A stretch of DNA of 64,000 nucleotides, from the NCBI RefSeq assembly GCF_014203545.1, contig NZ_JACHJG010000003.1:62001-126000 (forward strand). Direction: 5' to 3'. The stretch is from Streptomyces netropsis. GTDB lineage: Bacteria > Actinomycetota > Actinomycetes > Streptomycetales > Streptomycetaceae. Position 1 is the first letter of the stretch, and every line of letters starts with the position of its first letter. Below, one piece after another: positions 1 to 9,435 of this stretch. Below the pieces are notes generated by a model, which was not told the DNA's origin, did not search any database, and saw only the letters and a program-made list of their open reading frames with translations. Made by a program: the position numbers and the translations under genes.

Positions 1-297
1 GACACCCACCGCCTTGGTGATCCGCTCGACCTCGGGGTGCAGGAAGAAGACGAGCAGGGTGGCCAGCATCGGGGTCAGGAAGTAACCGAGGTCGGCGAAG
101 GCGGCGGGCGGCTCGGCACCGATGATCAGGTCCCGCAGCACGCCGCCGCCCAGCGCCGTGACCTCGGCGAGCACGGTCATGCCGAAGACGTCGAAGTTCT
201 TCCGCACGGCGAGCAGCGCACCCGAGATGGCGAAGACGAAGATCCCGACGAGGTCCAGTGAGTGCTGGACTGAGGGGCTGAACAGATCGGTGAGCAC
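1..297 (-). CDS. TRIC/UPF0126 family membrane protein (partial, C-terminus off window)
   Basis: The 99 visible residues form the N-terminal part of a small integral membrane protein. Hydrophobic segments alternate with the family-typical stretches ISGALLAVRK and VTALGGGVLRDLIIG, which match the UPF0126 (YadS/YvgT-like) domain now placed in the TRIC cation channel superfamily. The GTG start at 297 is the first in-frame start after an upstream region without coding character. The gene continues past position 1. Whether the bacterial family conducts ions in this organism is not established. Confidence 0.8.
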   Translation of the reverse strand, partial: MLTDLFSPSVQHSLDLVGIFVFAISGALLAVRKNFDVFGMTVLAEVTALGGGVLRDLIIGAEPPAAFADLGYFLTPMLATLLVFFLHPEVERITKAVGV

Positions 298-384
298 GCG
301 ACATTCTTACCCGTCGCAGACAGTGGTCCCGACCTCCCCACTGTCCCCAGCGCTCTCACTGGCTCTGCCCAGCCCCACCCGCCG

Positions 385-1797
385 CTACGGCAGCGCGGGC
401 TTCCCCGGCTTCCCGATCCAGGTGTCGAAGAGGCCGCCGAGCTTCTGGCCCGAGACCTTCTCGGCGAGCGCGATGAACTGCTTGATGTCGGCGTTGCCGT
501 AGCGGTGCTGCGAGGTCCACAGCGGCAGCAGCTTGAAGAAGGCCTTGTCGCCGATCCGCTCACGCAGTGCCTGCAGGGCCATCGCCCCGCGCTGGTAGAC
601 CGCCCGCGAGAACATCGTGTCGCGCTGCGGGTCGGCGACGACGATCTTCCAGAACGGGTCGTCGGCCCCGTAGCGGTTGTAGGCGTCCAGGAAGGACTGG
701 TGGGCGCTCTTCTTGCCCTTGTGCTCGGCCCACAGCCACTCGGAGTAGGAGGCGAAGCCCTCGTTGAGCCAGATGTTCTTCCACTCGCGCACCGAGACGG
801 AGTCGCCGAACCACTGGTGGGCCAGCTCGTGGACGATGGTCTCCTCGTCCCGGACCGCCGAGTAGACCGGCTTGGTCTGGGTCTCCAGCGAGAACTCGGC
901 GTCCGGCATGTCGTCGACGACGGCGCCCGTCTCCTCGAAGGGGTACGGACCGAAGACCTTCGACCAGTAGTCGGTGGCCTCGGCGGTGATCCCGTAGAAG
1001 TCGACCGGGTTCTTGCCCTTGAGCGTCGGGTCGATGGCCACGTAGATCGGGGTGCCGGCGGGGGTCTTGCCCGTGCGGACGTCGAACTTCCCGATGGTGG
1101 CGGTGGCGAGGTAGGGCGCCATGGGCCGGGTGGCCCGCCAGTGCGAGACGGTCTGGGACCCCTGGGTGCGGGTGGAGACCAGCCGGCCGTTGGAGATGCC
1201 GGTGAGGCCCTTGGGGGCCTTGATCCGGACGTCGAAGGCCGCCTTGTCCGAGGGGTGGTCGCTGGAGGGGAACCAGGTGGAGGCGGCGTTGGGCTCGCAG
1301 GCCACGAAGACGCCGTCGGGGGTCTTCATCCAGCCGTACTTGGAGCCGAAGATGATGGGGCCGCTGAGCGGCTTGGGTATGCCGCCGTACGTCACCGTGG
1401 TGGTGAACGTCCGGCCCTTGGCCAGGTGGTGGCGGGGGCGGATGTTGATCTCGTCGCCGGAGCGGGTGAAGTTCGCGCGCTTGCCGTTCACCTCGACCGA
1501 CGTGACCTTCAGCTGCTGGAGGTCGAGGTGGAAGGAGGAGAGCGACTTGGTGGCCCGCGCGGTGACGGTCGCCCGCCCCTCGAGGCGCCCGGTGTCGGGC
1601 GTGTAGCCGATGTCGAGCCCGTAGTGCCGGACGTCGAAGCCGCCGTTGCCCAGGTTCGGGAAGTAGGAGTCGCCCACGCCGGACGCTCCCGGCACGGGGG
1701 CCGGGGCAGCGGAGATCACCCACACGGACGCCGCGGCGGTGGCGAGGGCGAGAAGTCTGGTCGAGCGGTGCCGGGCGGAGCGGCGGGAGAGTGCCAT
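385..1797 (-). CDS. secreted M1 family zinc metallopeptidase (aminopeptidase N-like)
   Basis: This 470-aa protein starts with a basic n-region and hydrophobic core (about residues 8-32) that looks like a Sec signal peptide, so it probably acts outside the membrane. The zinc site is complete: HELAH at residues 323-327, followed 18 residues later by the third ligand E346 in the context LNEGFAS. That spacing is diagnostic of gluzincin family M1. It lacks the long C-terminal ERAP1-like domain of E. coli PepN, as many short secreted actinobacterial M1 enzymes do. The ATG at 1797 was chosen over in-frame starts up to 1866 because AAAGGA lies about 7 nt upstream and the signal peptide begins there. 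A promoter-like element sits at 1845-1874. Exact substrate is unknown. Confidence 0.88.
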   Translation of the reverse strand: MALSRRSARHRSTRLLALATAAASVWVISAAPAPVPGASGVGDSYFPNLGNGGFDVRHYGLDIGYTPDTGRLEGRATVTARATKSLSSFHLDLQQLKVTSVEVNGKRANFTRSGDEINIRPRHHLAKGRTFTTTVTYGGIPKPLSGPIIFGSKYGWMKTPDGVFVACEPNAASTWFPSSDHPSDKAAFDVRIKAPKGLTGISNGRLVSTRTQGSQTVSHWRATRPMAPYLATATIGKFDVRTGKTPAGTPIYVAIDPTLKGKNPVDFYGITAEATDYWSKVFGPYPFEETGAVVDDMPDAEFSLETQTKPVYSAVRDEETIVHELAHQWFGDSVSVREWKNIWLNEGFASYSEWLWAEHKGKKSAHQSFLDAYNRYGADDPFWKIVVADPQRDTMFSRAVYQRGAMALQALRERIGDKAFFKLLPLWTSQHRYGNADIKQFIALAEKVSGQKLGGLFDTWIGKPGKPALP

Positions 1798-1844
1798 GAG
1801 TCGTTCCTTTCGAACACGCGAACGCCGATGCAGCGCACGCGCCG

Positions 1845-1874
1845 ACTCTGCCCTCTCCCGCCCCAACCAGCCAA
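1845..1874 (-). promoter_or_regulatory. putative vegetative (HrdB-type) promoter for the M1 peptidase
   Basis: On the minus strand TTGGCT (1874-1869) is followed after 18 nt by CAGAGT (1850-1845). This is close to the Streptomyces HrdB consensus and would start transcription about 40 nt upstream of the start at 1797. It implies the peptidase is not only read through from the peptide-transporter operon. Confidence 0.45.
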
Positions 1875-1890
1875 GAGCTTTACCGATTTG

Positions 1891-2988
1891 TCATGCCGGG
1901 ACGTTCGTCACAGCCTTTTCCGGAATGTTCTCCGGGTGGTGGCATGCCACTTGATGGCCCGTCACCAGCGGGATCAGCGGCGGCTCCTGTTGCTTGCACA
2001 CGTCGGTGGCCTTCCAGCAGCGGGTGTGGAAGCGGCACCCCGACGGCGGCGAGATCGGCGAGGGCACATCGCCCTTGAGCAGGATCCGCTCCCGCTTCGC
2101 CCGCCGCTTCGGGTCGGGCACCGGCACCGCGGACATCAGCGCCTTGGTGTAGGGGTGCATCGGCGTCTCGTACAGCGCCTTGCGGTCGGCCAACTCCACG
2201 ATCTTGCCGAGGTACATGACCGCGATCCGGTCGGAGACGTGCCGGATGACCGACAGGTCGTGCGCGATGATCACGTAGGTGAGACCCAGCTCGTCCTGGA
2301 GGTCGTCCAGCAGATTGACCACCTGGGCCTGGATCGACACGTCCAGCGCGGAGACCGGCTCGTCCGCGACCACCAGCTTGGGCTTGAGCGCGAGCGCCCG
2401 GGCGATGCCGATGCGCTGCCGCTGCCCGCCGGAGAATTCGTGCGGATAGCGGTTGTAGTGCTCGGGGTTGAGCCCCACCAGCCCCAGCAGTCGCTGGACC
2501 TCCTTCTTGATCCCGCCTTCGGGCGTGATGCCCTGGAGCTTGAACGGCGCGCTGACGATCGAGCCGACCGTGTGCCGGGGATTCAGCGAGGAGTACGGGT
2601 CCTGGAAGATCATCTGGACGTCGCGGCGCATCGGCCGCATCCCGGCCACGCCGAGGTGCGTGATGTCCTTGCCCTCGAACTCGATCCGCCCGCCGGTGGG
2701 CTCCAGCAGCCGGGTGATCAGCCGGCCCATGGTGGACTTGCCGCAGCCGGACTCGCCCACCACGCCCAGGGTCTCCCCCGGCCGTACGTCGAAGGAGATG
2801 CCGTCCACGGCCTGCACCGCGCCCACCTGGCGGCGCAGCACCCCCTTGGTGATCGGGAAGTGCTTGACCAGGCCCTCGACCTTGAGCAGGGGCTCGCCTC
2901 CGGGCCCCTGCTGCCGGGGGATCGTCACGTCCTGGTCGGGCACGGTTTCGTCGGGTACGGCGTTATCGGGCACGGGTCGGTCCTTCAC
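1891..2988 (-). CDS. peptide ABC transporter ATP-binding protein (OppF/DppF type)
   Basis: This 365-aa cytoplasmic ATPase energises the oligopeptide importer. Walker A GESGCGKS is at residues 78-85, followed by the signature FSGGQRQR and Walker [10 protein letters not shown]. The C-terminal oligo_HPY extension contains the Cys-rich motif ([14 protein letters not shown]) typical of OppD/OppF subunits and compatible with an iron-sulfur or structural metal site. The GTG start overlaps the TGA of the preceding ATPase gene (GTGA), indicating translational coupling. It is the last gene of the importer operon. Confidence 0.92.
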   Translation of the reverse strand: MKDRPVPDNAVPDETVPDQDVTIPRQQGPGGEPLLKVEGLVKHFPITKGVLRRQVGAVQAVDGISFDVRPGETLGVVGESGCGKSTMGRLITRLLEPTGGRIEFEGKDITHLGVAGMRPMRRDVQMIFQDPYSSLNPRHTVGSIVSAPFKLQGITPEGGIKKEVQRLLGLVGLNPEHYNRYPHEFSGGQRQRIGIARALALKPKLVVADEPVSALDVSIQAQVVNLLDDLQDELGLTYVIIAHDLSVIRHVSDRIAVMYLGKIVELADRKALYETPMHPYTKALMSAVPVPDPKRRAKRERILLKGDVPSPISPPSGCRFHTRCWKATDVCKQQEPPLIPLVTGHQVACHHPENIPEKAVTNVPA

Positions 2989-4094
2989 AGCTTGGGCGCA
3001 ATCTCTTCGGTCCAGATGCGCGTCCGCTCCTCCTGCGACATGTGACAGGCGGAGTGGTGCCGGCCGCCCTCACCTCCGGTCACCAGGCGCAGCTCGGGCC
3101 GCTCGGTGCGGGTGACGCCGTCCTTGGGAACGTCGGCGTAGGGGCAGCGCGGGTTGAAGGCGCAGCCGGACGGCACGTTGATGAGGCTGGGCGGCGATCC
3201 CTTGACCGGGATCAACCGCTCGGTCTGGTCCCGGTCGATGCGCGGCATCGAGCCCAGCAGGCCCCAGGTGTAGGGGTGCTGGGGTTCGTAGAAGACCTTC
3301 TCGGCCGGGCCGCGCTCGACGCAGCGGCCGCCGTACATCACCAGGATGTCGTCGGCCAGCTCGGCGACGACGCCCAGGTCGTGGGTGATGATGATGACCG
3401 CGGAGCCGAACTCCTTCTGCAGATCGCGGATCAGGTCGAGGATCTGCGCCTGGACGGTCACGTCCAGGGCGGTCGTCGGCTCGTCCGCGATGAGCAGCTC
3501 GGGGTTGTTGACCAGCGCCATCGCGATCATCGCGCGCTGGCGCATCCCGCCGGAGAACTGATGCGGGTAGTCGTCCACCCGCCGGTCGGGCTGGGGGATG
3601 CCGACACGGTCCAGCAGCTCGATCGCGCGTTTGCGGGCGGCCTTCTTGTCCACGTCGTGGTGGACCCGGTAGGCCTCGGTGATCTGGGCGCCGATGGTGA
3701 AGTACGGGTGCATGGCCGACAGCGGATCCTGGAAGATCATCGCCATCTCGCGGCCGCGCAGCCGGCGCACCTCGTCCGGGTCGGCGGACATCAACTCCTT
3801 GCCGTCCAGCCAGATCTCCCCGGAGATCCGGGCCTTGCCGCGCCCGTACTGGCCGACGGTGTGCAGGCCCATGATGCCGAGCGAGGTGACCGACTTGCCG
3901 GAGCCGGACTCGCCGACGATGCCGAGGGTCCTGCCCTTCTCCAGCTGGAAGGAGAGCCCGTCGACGGACTTCACCAGGCCGTCGTCGGTGGGGAAGTGGA
4001 TCCGCAGGTCGCGCACGTCGAGGAAGGCGGAGGGGGTCGCGGCGCCCGCGCGGACGGGCTCGCCGACGGCGCCGCTCTTGGAAAGGTCCGTCAC
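2985..4094 (-). CDS. peptide ABC transporter ATP-binding protein (OppD/DppD type)
   Basis: This 369-aa protein is the second nucleotide-binding subunit of the importer. It shows Walker A GESGSGKS, signature FSGGMRQR, Walker [10 protein letters not shown], and a C-terminal oligo_HPY region with [13 protein letters not shown]. The GTG start at 4094 overlaps the stop of the upstream permease (GTGA); reading further upstream in frame gives only permease antiframe sequence, so that start is preferred. Together with the OppF-like protein it should form the asymmetric ATPase heterodimer usual for cluster C peptide importers. Confidence 0.92.
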   Translation of the reverse strand: MTDLSKSGAVGEPVRAGAATPSAFLDVRDLRIHFPTDDGLVKSVDGLSFQLEKGRTLGIVGESGSGKSVTSLGIMGLHTVGQYGRGKARISGEIWLDGKELMSADPDEVRRLRGREMAMIFQDPLSAMHPYFTIGAQITEAYRVHHDVDKKAARKRAIELLDRVGIPQPDRRVDDYPHQFSGGMRQRAMIAMALVNNPELLIADEPTTALDVTVQAQILDLIRDLQKEFGSAVIIITHDLGVVAELADDILVMYGGRCVERGPAEKVFYEPQHPYTWGLLGSMPRIDRDQTERLIPVKGSPPSLINVPSGCAFNPRCPYADVPKDGVTRTERPELRLVTGGEGGRHHSACHMSQEERTRIWTEEIAPKL

Positions 4095-5089
4095 GAGAGC
4101 CTCACTCGGGGGTCGATCACGGCGTACAGGAGGTCCACCACGAGGTTGGCGACCACGACGGCGGCCGCGGCGATGAGCGTCACGCCGAGGATCAGCGGCA
4201 GGTCGCGGTCGCTGATGGCCTTCACCGCGGCCTGGCCGAGGCCCGGCAGGTTGAACGTGGTCTCGGTGAGGATCGCGCCGCCGACGAGCGCGCCGAGGTC
4301 CATGCCGAGGATGGTCAGGATGGGGGTCATCGTGGAGCGCATGGCGTGCTTGCCGATGACGACGGGTTCGCGCAGGCCCTTGGCGCGGGCCGTGCGGATG
4401 TAGTCCTCGCCGAGGATCTCCAGCATGGTGGCCCGGGTGAGCCGGGCGTACATCGCCGCGTAGAGGAAGGCGAGGGTGACCCAGGGCAGGATCAGCCCGC
4501 CGAACCACGCGGCCGGGTCCACGGCGAACTCGACGTATTCACCGTTCACCCAGCCCAGTCCGTAGCTGAAGATCGCGAGCGAGAGCAGACCGGTGAAGTA
4601 GATCGGCAGCGAGACACCGCTCAGGGCGATGGTCATGGCCGCGCGGTCCCATACGCTGCCGCGCTTGAGCGCGGAGACGATGCCGGTGGTGACGCCGCCC
4701 AGCAGCCACAGCACGCACGCGCCCGCGGCCAGCGAGAGCGTGACCGGCAGCCGGTCCTGGAGTACGGGCCAGATGGGCTGCTCGTTGCGGAAGGAGTAGC
4801 CGAAGCACGGGGCGTCGCAACGGACGGTGGTCCCGCCGCCGGTGTAGTCCCGGCCGGCGAAGATGCCGGTGACGAAGTCCCAGAACTGCACGAGGATCGG
4901 CTCGCCCAGTCCGAGCTTCTGCCGGATGCCCTCGATCGTGGCCGGGTCCGCCTGCTTGCCGACGTACAGGGCGGCGGGGTCGGCTCCGGTGAGCTTCGGA
5001 ATCGCGAAGAAGATGCCGAAGGTCACGAGGGTGACCACGAGCAGCATCACAATGACGGCGATCAGCCGCCTGACGATATAAGCGAACAC
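4091..5089 (-). CDS. peptide ABC transporter permease (OppB/DppB type)
   Basis: This 332-aa inner-membrane permease opens with a hydrophobic segment (MFAYIVRRLIAVIVMLLVV) and has about six membrane spans. The cytoplasmic EAA loop reads YIRTARAKGLREP, matching the DppB family motif that docks on the ATPases. The start codon is GTG. It lies 120 nt downstream of the binding-protein gene, with a strong hairpin in the gap, and overlaps the next gene by 4 nt. Confidence 0.92.
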   Translation of the reverse strand: MFAYIVRRLIAVIVMLLVVTLVTFGIFFAIPKLTGADPAALYVGKQADPATIEGIRQKLGLGEPILVQFWDFVTGIFAGRDYTGGGTTVRCDAPCFGYSFRNEQPIWPVLQDRLPVTLSLAAGACVLWLLGGVTTGIVSALKRGSVWDRAAMTIALSGVSLPIYFTGLLSLAIFSYGLGWVNGEYVEFAVDPAAWFGGLILPWVTLAFLYAAMYARLTRATMLEILGEDYIRTARAKGLREPVVIGKHAMRSTMTPILTILGMDLGALVGGAILTETTFNLPGLGQAAVKAISDRDLPLILGVTLIAAAAVVVANLVVDLLYAVIDPRVRLS

Positions 5090-5104
5090 TGCGGTCGGCC
5101 CGGC

Positions 5105-5146
5105 GGCGGCCCGGGAACCCCTCGGTCAAGGGGCGCCCGGGCCGCC
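5105..5146 (-). terminator. strong intercistronic hairpin between the binding-protein and permease genes
   Basis: An 11-bp GC stem (GGCGGCCCGGG at 5105-5115 with CCCGGGCCGCC at 5136-5146) is stacked on an inner 5-bp stem (CCCCT/AGGGG) with a 6-nt loop. There is no T-run. In an operon this position suits a partial terminator or mRNA-stabilising element that yields more binding protein than permease, as known for other importers; that role is inferred. Confidence 0.6.
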
Positions 5147-5209
5147 ACGCGCGGCCCTCACCTGCCCTTCGGGCCTAGCGGCGGGTGCGCCGGTGGAGCG
5201 GACGGACTG

Positions 5210-6979
5210 TCACTTGACGACACCGAGGGAGGCGTAGTCGTAGCGGCCGTTGTAGGAGTCGGCCGTGTAGACGTTGGTCAGCCGGGAGCTGCGCCAGATG
5301 ATGTTCTTCTCGTAGGTGAAGGGCAGGTACCAGGCGCCCTCCATGACCTTCTTGTTGGCCTCCTGGTAGATCTTCCCGGCCTTCTCGGGGTCGGTCTCGG
5401 CGACGCCGTCGTCGAAGAGCTTGTTGACCGCCGGGTCGTCCAGCTCGGGGTAGTTCTGGTTGCCGCTGTCCTGGATGAAGCGGCCGTCCGCGATGGGCTT
5501 CAGGAAGCCCTGGCCGCTGGGGAAGTCGGCACCCCAACCCATGATGATGATGCCGTAGTTCTTGGCCTTGACGTTCTTGGGAGCGCCGATGATGCCGGTG
5601 GTCTGCGCGCCGTCGTACTGGTCGATCTGCGCGTCGATGCCGACCTTCTTCAGGGCCGCCTGGAGCGACTCGGCGGTGGCGACCTCCGGCGGCTTGTTGT
5701 TGCGCACCGCGATCGTGGTCTTGAAGCCCTCGGCCTTGCCGCAGGCCTTCAGCTCCTCCTTGGCCTTGGCCTCGTTGGGCTTGCCCTGCTTGACCTCGTA
5801 CGGGTCGTACGCGGCGTCGAAGCCCTTGACCGACGGCGGGAGCATGCTGGTGCCGATGTCGCCGCCCGCCTGCGGGCCGCCGCGGGCGGTCTGCAGCGAG
5901 GTGTGGTCGGCGGCGTGGATGACGGCCTTGCGGCAGTGCTCGTTGTCGAACGGCGCGACCGTCTTGGGGAAGGCGGCGTAGCGGATGAAGCCGGTCTCGG
6001 GGTTGTCGACGTTGGCCTTGTTGGACTGCAGCGCCTTCTGCCGGCCCGCCGAGCCCATGCCCGTCGCGTTGAGGTCGAGGTCGTAGTCACCGGCGATCAG
6101 CCGGTTGTCCATGTCGTCGGCGTTGGTGGTGAGCTTGACCGTGATCTTGTCCGGCAGGGCCTTGCGGACCGGGTCGCTCTCCTTCTTCCACTTGTCGTTG
6201 CGGACCAGCTCCAGGCCCTTGTTCGGGGTGTAGGACACCCACTTGTACGGGCCGTTGGAGAACGGCTTGTTGCCGTACTTCTCCACGGTGTCCTTGTCCT
6301 GGCGGACCGGGCCCGCCGCGGGCAGGGCCAGCATCTGGAGGAAGTCGCCGTTGGGCTTGGGCAGCTTGAAGACGATGGTCTTCTCGTCGGGCGTCTCGAT
6401 CGCCTTCAGACCCAGCTTGTCCTTGGAGGTGTCCTTGTACGGACCCTTGTACTCCTTGTCCGGGTCCAGGGCGTCCTTCAGCCAGGTCGGACCGCCGGAG
6501 ATCTTGTCCGTGGCCCAGGTGCGCTCGATGCCGTACTTGATCTGCTGGGTGGTGACGGGCTGGCCGTCCTCCCAGGTCAGGCCGTCACGCAGCTTGAAGG
6601 TGTAGGTCTTCTTGTCGGCCGAGATCTGACCGGTGTCCGTGGCCATGTCCGGCACGAGCGTGGAGCTCTGCGCGCCGGGGGCGGCCTTCGGGGTGACGAG
6701 GGTGCGGACGTAGTAGCGGGCGAAGTCCCACATGAAGCCGTAGTAACCGCGCTGCGGGTCCCATGAGTCGGCGTCCTGGGTGCCGATGAACTTCAGCTCG
6801 CCACCCTTCTTGTCGGACGCGCTGGCCACCTTGCCGACGCCGGCGTTGAAGCCCGCGGCCTTGCCGCCCTTGCCGTCGCTGCTCCCGCCGCCGCCACAGG
6901 CGGCGGTGCCGACGAGGGCCGCGACCACGAGGGCCGACCCTGCGGCCAGTCTCCGCCTCGAAGTGCTCTGAGTTGTCAA
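5210..6979 (-). CDS. peptide-binding lipoprotein of the ABC importer (SBP family 5)
   Basis: This 589-aa extracellular substrate-binding protein delivers peptides to the permease. After a basic n-region and hydrophobic core comes ALVGTAACGGGG, a lipobox that would anchor the protein through its cysteine. The mature part resembles the SBP_bac_5 (DppA/OppA) family, including the DGLTWEDGQPVT region near its N-terminus. No ATG exists near the signal peptide; TTG at 6979, 10 nt after GGAGG, gives a sensible n-region and is the chosen start. Gene order (permease C, this gene, permease B, ATPases) resembles the BldK-type peptide importers of Streptomyces, but identity with bldKB is not claimed. Confidence 0.9.
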   Translation of the reverse strand: MTTQSTSRRRLAAGSALVVAALVGTAACGGGGSSDGKGGKAAGFNAGVGKVASASDKKGGELKFIGTQDADSWDPQRGYYGFMWDFARYYVRTLVTPKAAPGAQSSTLVPDMATDTGQISADKKTYTFKLRDGLTWEDGQPVTTQQIKYGIERTWATDKISGGPTWLKDALDPDKEYKGPYKDTSKDKLGLKAIETPDEKTIVFKLPKPNGDFLQMLALPAAGPVRQDKDTVEKYGNKPFSNGPYKWVSYTPNKGLELVRNDKWKKESDPVRKALPDKITVKLTTNADDMDNRLIAGDYDLDLNATGMGSAGRQKALQSNKANVDNPETGFIRYAAFPKTVAPFDNEHCRKAVIHAADHTSLQTARGGPQAGGDIGTSMLPPSVKGFDAAYDPYEVKQGKPNEAKAKEELKACGKAEGFKTTIAVRNNKPPEVATAESLQAALKKVGIDAQIDQYDGAQTTGIIGAPKNVKAKNYGIIIMGWGADFPSGQGFLKPIADGRFIQDSGNQNYPELDDPAVNKLFDDGVAETDPEKAGKIYQEANKKVMEGAWYLPFTYEKNIIWRSSRLTNVYTADSYNGRYDYASLGVVK

Positions 6980-7094
6980 GATGTCGCGACCTCCGTGATC
7001 GACGCGGCCCGTGGGACGAGCCGGCTTGTTTCGGGAACGGCCTCCTGACGGAACGACAGGGGCGGTGTACGACAGCGGACTTGGGCTGTTGGGG

Positions 7095-8093
7095 TCAGCG
7101 CGAACCCTTCGGGTCCAGCGCGTCACGCACGCCGTCGCCGAAGAGGTTGAACGCCAGGACGGTGATGAAGATGGCGAGACCCGGGATGATCATGAACATC
7201 GGGTCGGACTCGTAGGTGCTGACGGCCTTGGAGAGCATCTGCCCCCAGGACGCGGTCGGCGGCTTGACGCCGGCGCCGAGGAAGCTCAGCGCGGCCTCGG
7301 TGAGCACATTGGTGGGGATCATCAGCGTGGCGTACACGGTGATCGGTGCCACCAGGTTGGGCAGCAGCTCACGGAAGAGGATGTACAACTGTCCGGCGCC
7401 CAGGCTGCGCGCCGCCTCGACATACTCGCGCTCCCGCAGAGACAGCGTCTGACCTCGCACGATACGGCCCACGTAGGGCCAGCCGAAGAAGCCGATGACC
7501 ACGATCAGCACGGCCATGCGCACGCCCGAACCGGACATTCCCCACAGCGAGTTGGGCACCACGGACACCAGTGCGATGATGAACAGCAGCTGCGGGAACG
7601 CCAGCAGCAGGTCCATGACCCGGCTGATGACGGCGTCGACCCAGCCGCCGAAGTAGCCGGCGACGATGCCGACGACCGTACCGACCACGACGGCGACGAC
7701 CGCGGAGAGGAAGGCCACGAGCAGCGAGATCCGGGCGCCGTAGACCACGCGGCTGAAGACGTCACGGCCGTTGCCGGGCTCGACGCCGAAGAGGAAGTCG
7801 CCGCTGATACCGCCCCAGTCGCCCTTGGGGGTGCTGAACAGCGGGTCGATCGTCTCCTCGTGGAATTCGTTCGGCGGATGGCCGAACACGCTCACGATGA
7901 GCGGGGCGAAGATCGCGACCAGTATGAGCAGCAGCACCACGACGCCGCCGGACAGGGCCACCTTGTCGCGCTTCAGCCGGATCCAGGCGATGCGCCAGGG
8001 GGAGCGCCCCTCGATCGCCTTCGCCGGGACGCCGGCGGCGACATCGACGGCTGCGGTCTCCGCCGCGCTCGTGTCGTGCAATGGTGCCGTCAT
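7095..8093 (-). CDS. peptide ABC transporter permease (OppC/DppC type)
   Basis: This 332-aa permease has the OppC N-terminal hydrophilic tail and conserved WRIAWIRLKRDK entry segment, a first membrane span (GGVVVLLLILVAIFAPLIV), and five further spans. The EAA loop reads YVEAARSLGAGQLYILFRELLPNLVAP. It is the first gene of the five-gene importer operon, followed 115 nt later by the binding-protein gene. The ATG at 8093 has GAGAGGGG some 10 nt upstream. Confidence 0.92.
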   Translation of the reverse strand: MTAPLHDTSAAETAAVDVAAGVPAKAIEGRSPWRIAWIRLKRDKVALSGGVVVLLLILVAIFAPLIVSVFGHPPNEFHEETIDPLFSTPKGDWGGISGDFLFGVEPGNGRDVFSRVVYGARISLLVAFLSAVVAVVVGTVVGIVAGYFGGWVDAVISRVMDLLLAFPQLLFIIALVSVVPNSLWGMSGSGVRMAVLIVVIGFFGWPYVGRIVRGQTLSLREREYVEAARSLGAGQLYILFRELLPNLVAPITVYATLMIPTNVLTEAALSFLGAGVKPPTASWGQMLSKAVSTYESDPMFMIIPGLAIFITVLAFNLFGDGVRDALDPKGSR

Positions 8094-8532
8094 CGTCTGG
8101 TGGACCCCTCTCGGCCGGCGCCAACCGGCCCAACGCCCGCCGCCCGAAAGGCGGCTGGATCACATCACTGGTGCATCACAGGTGCATCGCTTGGTGCAGA
8201 TGGTGCGCGGATGGTGCGATGGTGCGGGAAGTTCACGCGGAGCAGGTCGTACGCAGGGCCGATGGCCCGAAGAGCGAGAGCCGACGGCCCTTGTTGCGGG
8301 AGTCTTCAACGCGTTCACGATCACCCGCCAGACCTGACCGGCAATGGATGCGCAACCGTGATGTGTAGAGGAGGGTTCCGTTATACGAACATCCGTGATT
8401 CATCAGCGGATGCGGCAACCCGCTGAAACGTTTGGCCAGTTGCCGACGAAGGGCCGGGCCGCACGGGGAAACACCGCCTGAGCGGGGCGTTCAGGCGTGA
8501 AGGGGCAGGAAACCGGCGAGGCCGGCCGGGGG
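8094..8532. other. intergenic region upstream of the peptide importer operon
   Basis: The 439-nt gap carries no convincing gene on either strand. It contains the GGTGC repeat block at 8170-8225 and, further from the operon, a short inverted repeat CATCCG/CGGATG (8390-8395 and 8407-8412) next to a TATAC-containing stretch. A promoter for the importer operon must lie here, but I could not assign -35/-10 boxes with confidence. Confidence 0.6.
8170..8225. repeat. six-fold GGTGC repeat block upstream of the importer operon
   Basis: GGTGC occurs at 8170, 8181, 8193, 8202, 8213 and 8221, often within ATGGTGCG or AGGTGCATC. Spacings of 11, 12, 9, 11 and 8 nt are close to one helical turn, so the copies would face the same side of the DNA. 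This is compatible with a cooperative regulator-binding region. The block lies about 77-130 nt upstream of the first operon gene. Confidence 0.55.
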
Positions 8533-9324
8533 TCAGTACGCCCCGGCCTGCCAGCCCTGCTGCGGCGGATAGCCGTAACCGGCCGAAGGTGCGGGCGCGG
8601 CGCCGCCGTAGGCGTCACGGTCGAAGAAGGGCCGCGCGTTGGCCCGCATCCACATCGCGACCGGGTCGTACTCGTCCGACATCGCCACCGTCGACACCGG
8701 CAGCCCCTCGGGCACCACACCGATCGACTGCTGCATCATCAACCGCACGGATTCCACGGCGGCTTGCGAGGTGTCGTACAGATCGAGGCCGATCGCCAGG
8801 TACGGGGTGCCCAGCGCGGGCTGCACCCAGGCCCGGCGCAGCGCCCGGACGGCGGGCGTGCGGTGGGCGTTCTGGCCGAGCAGGGCGTAGAACTGCGGAA
8901 TGTCTATGGCCGGCTCGCTCAGCCGCAGCGGTCCGGCGGGCAGCCGGTCGAGGCCGCCGGTGATCCGCCGCAGGTCGAGCCACGGGATACCGACACCGCC
9001 GCCGGGCGCGTGCGGGTTGAGCCACAGGCCCCAGCGGTCGGGGAAGAGGGAGGCGGCGATGGACCGGCCGGGGACGACCTCGTGGGCGCGGTTCCAGCCA
9101 CTGGCGGCGAGCTCCTGCGCGGAGGTCACACAGGGCGCGTAACCGAGCCCGTCGACCTCCATGTTCCCGTACTGGGCGTCGGGCGATCCGGCCTGGCCGT
9201 GCCACAGCAGCATCCAGACCTGCCCCTCGGCGAGGGCGTGCAGCAGCGCCTCGTAGGCGTCGTACCTGCCGGGCGCCACTTGGCGCAGCATCTGCTCCAC
9301 GCCGCTCTCCGCGCCCGCGCTCAC
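8533..9324 (-). CDS. SseB-like protein (paralogue 1)
   Basis: This 263-aa soluble protein resembles the SseB family, named for an E. coli gene whose overexpression changes serine sensitivity. It has an N-terminal region with LLHALAEGQVWMLLW and a C-terminal region ending in a Tyr/Pro/Gly-rich tail. No catalytic motif is visible and the molecular function of the family is unknown. The GTG start at 9324 is preceded by GAGGCGGACC. A second family member follows upstream at 9436-10281; the two share the ending pattern of a WMR/WLRE segment followed by RPFFDRD or RPFYDRD, suggesting an old duplication. Confidence 0.7.
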   Translation of the reverse strand: MSAGAESGVEQMLRQVAPGRYDAYEALLHALAEGQVWMLLWHGQAGSPDAQYGNMEVDGLGYAPCVTSAQELAASGWNRAHEVVPGRSIAASLFPDRWGLWLNPHAPGGGVGIPWLDLRRITGGLDRLPAGPLRLSEPAIDIPQFYALLGQNAHRTPAVRALRRAWVQPALGTPYLAIGLDLYDTSQAAVESVRLMMQQSIGVVPEGLPVSTVAMSDEYDPVAMWMRANARPFFDRDAYGGAAPAPSAGYGYPPQQGWQAGAY

Positions 9325-9435
9325 CTGGGTCCGCCTCTTCTCTCGGCCGTCTCTCCACCGCAGGGGGGCGTGACTGCGCGCCCCCTGTCGTCATCCAACC
9401 AGCTTACGAGCCCGCGGCGGCGGGCACGGGAGGAG

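Noticed and set aside
505..3045. Very long plus-strand open frame (846 codons) opposite the M1 peptidase and OppF genes
   Set aside because: It is a high-GC antisense shadow: composition is Arg/Gly/Val/Leu-rich, it has no recognisable domain, and it covers two well-supported minus-strand genes. The same holds for long frames at 4346-6766, 13571-15763, 15432-17222, 27502-30060, 34776-37259, 43149-45119, 45077-46894 and 49175-51496.
8388..8402. Possible LexA (SOS) box CGAAC...
   Set aside because: Only one half-site is present; the second half does not match GTTCG, so it is not an SOS box.
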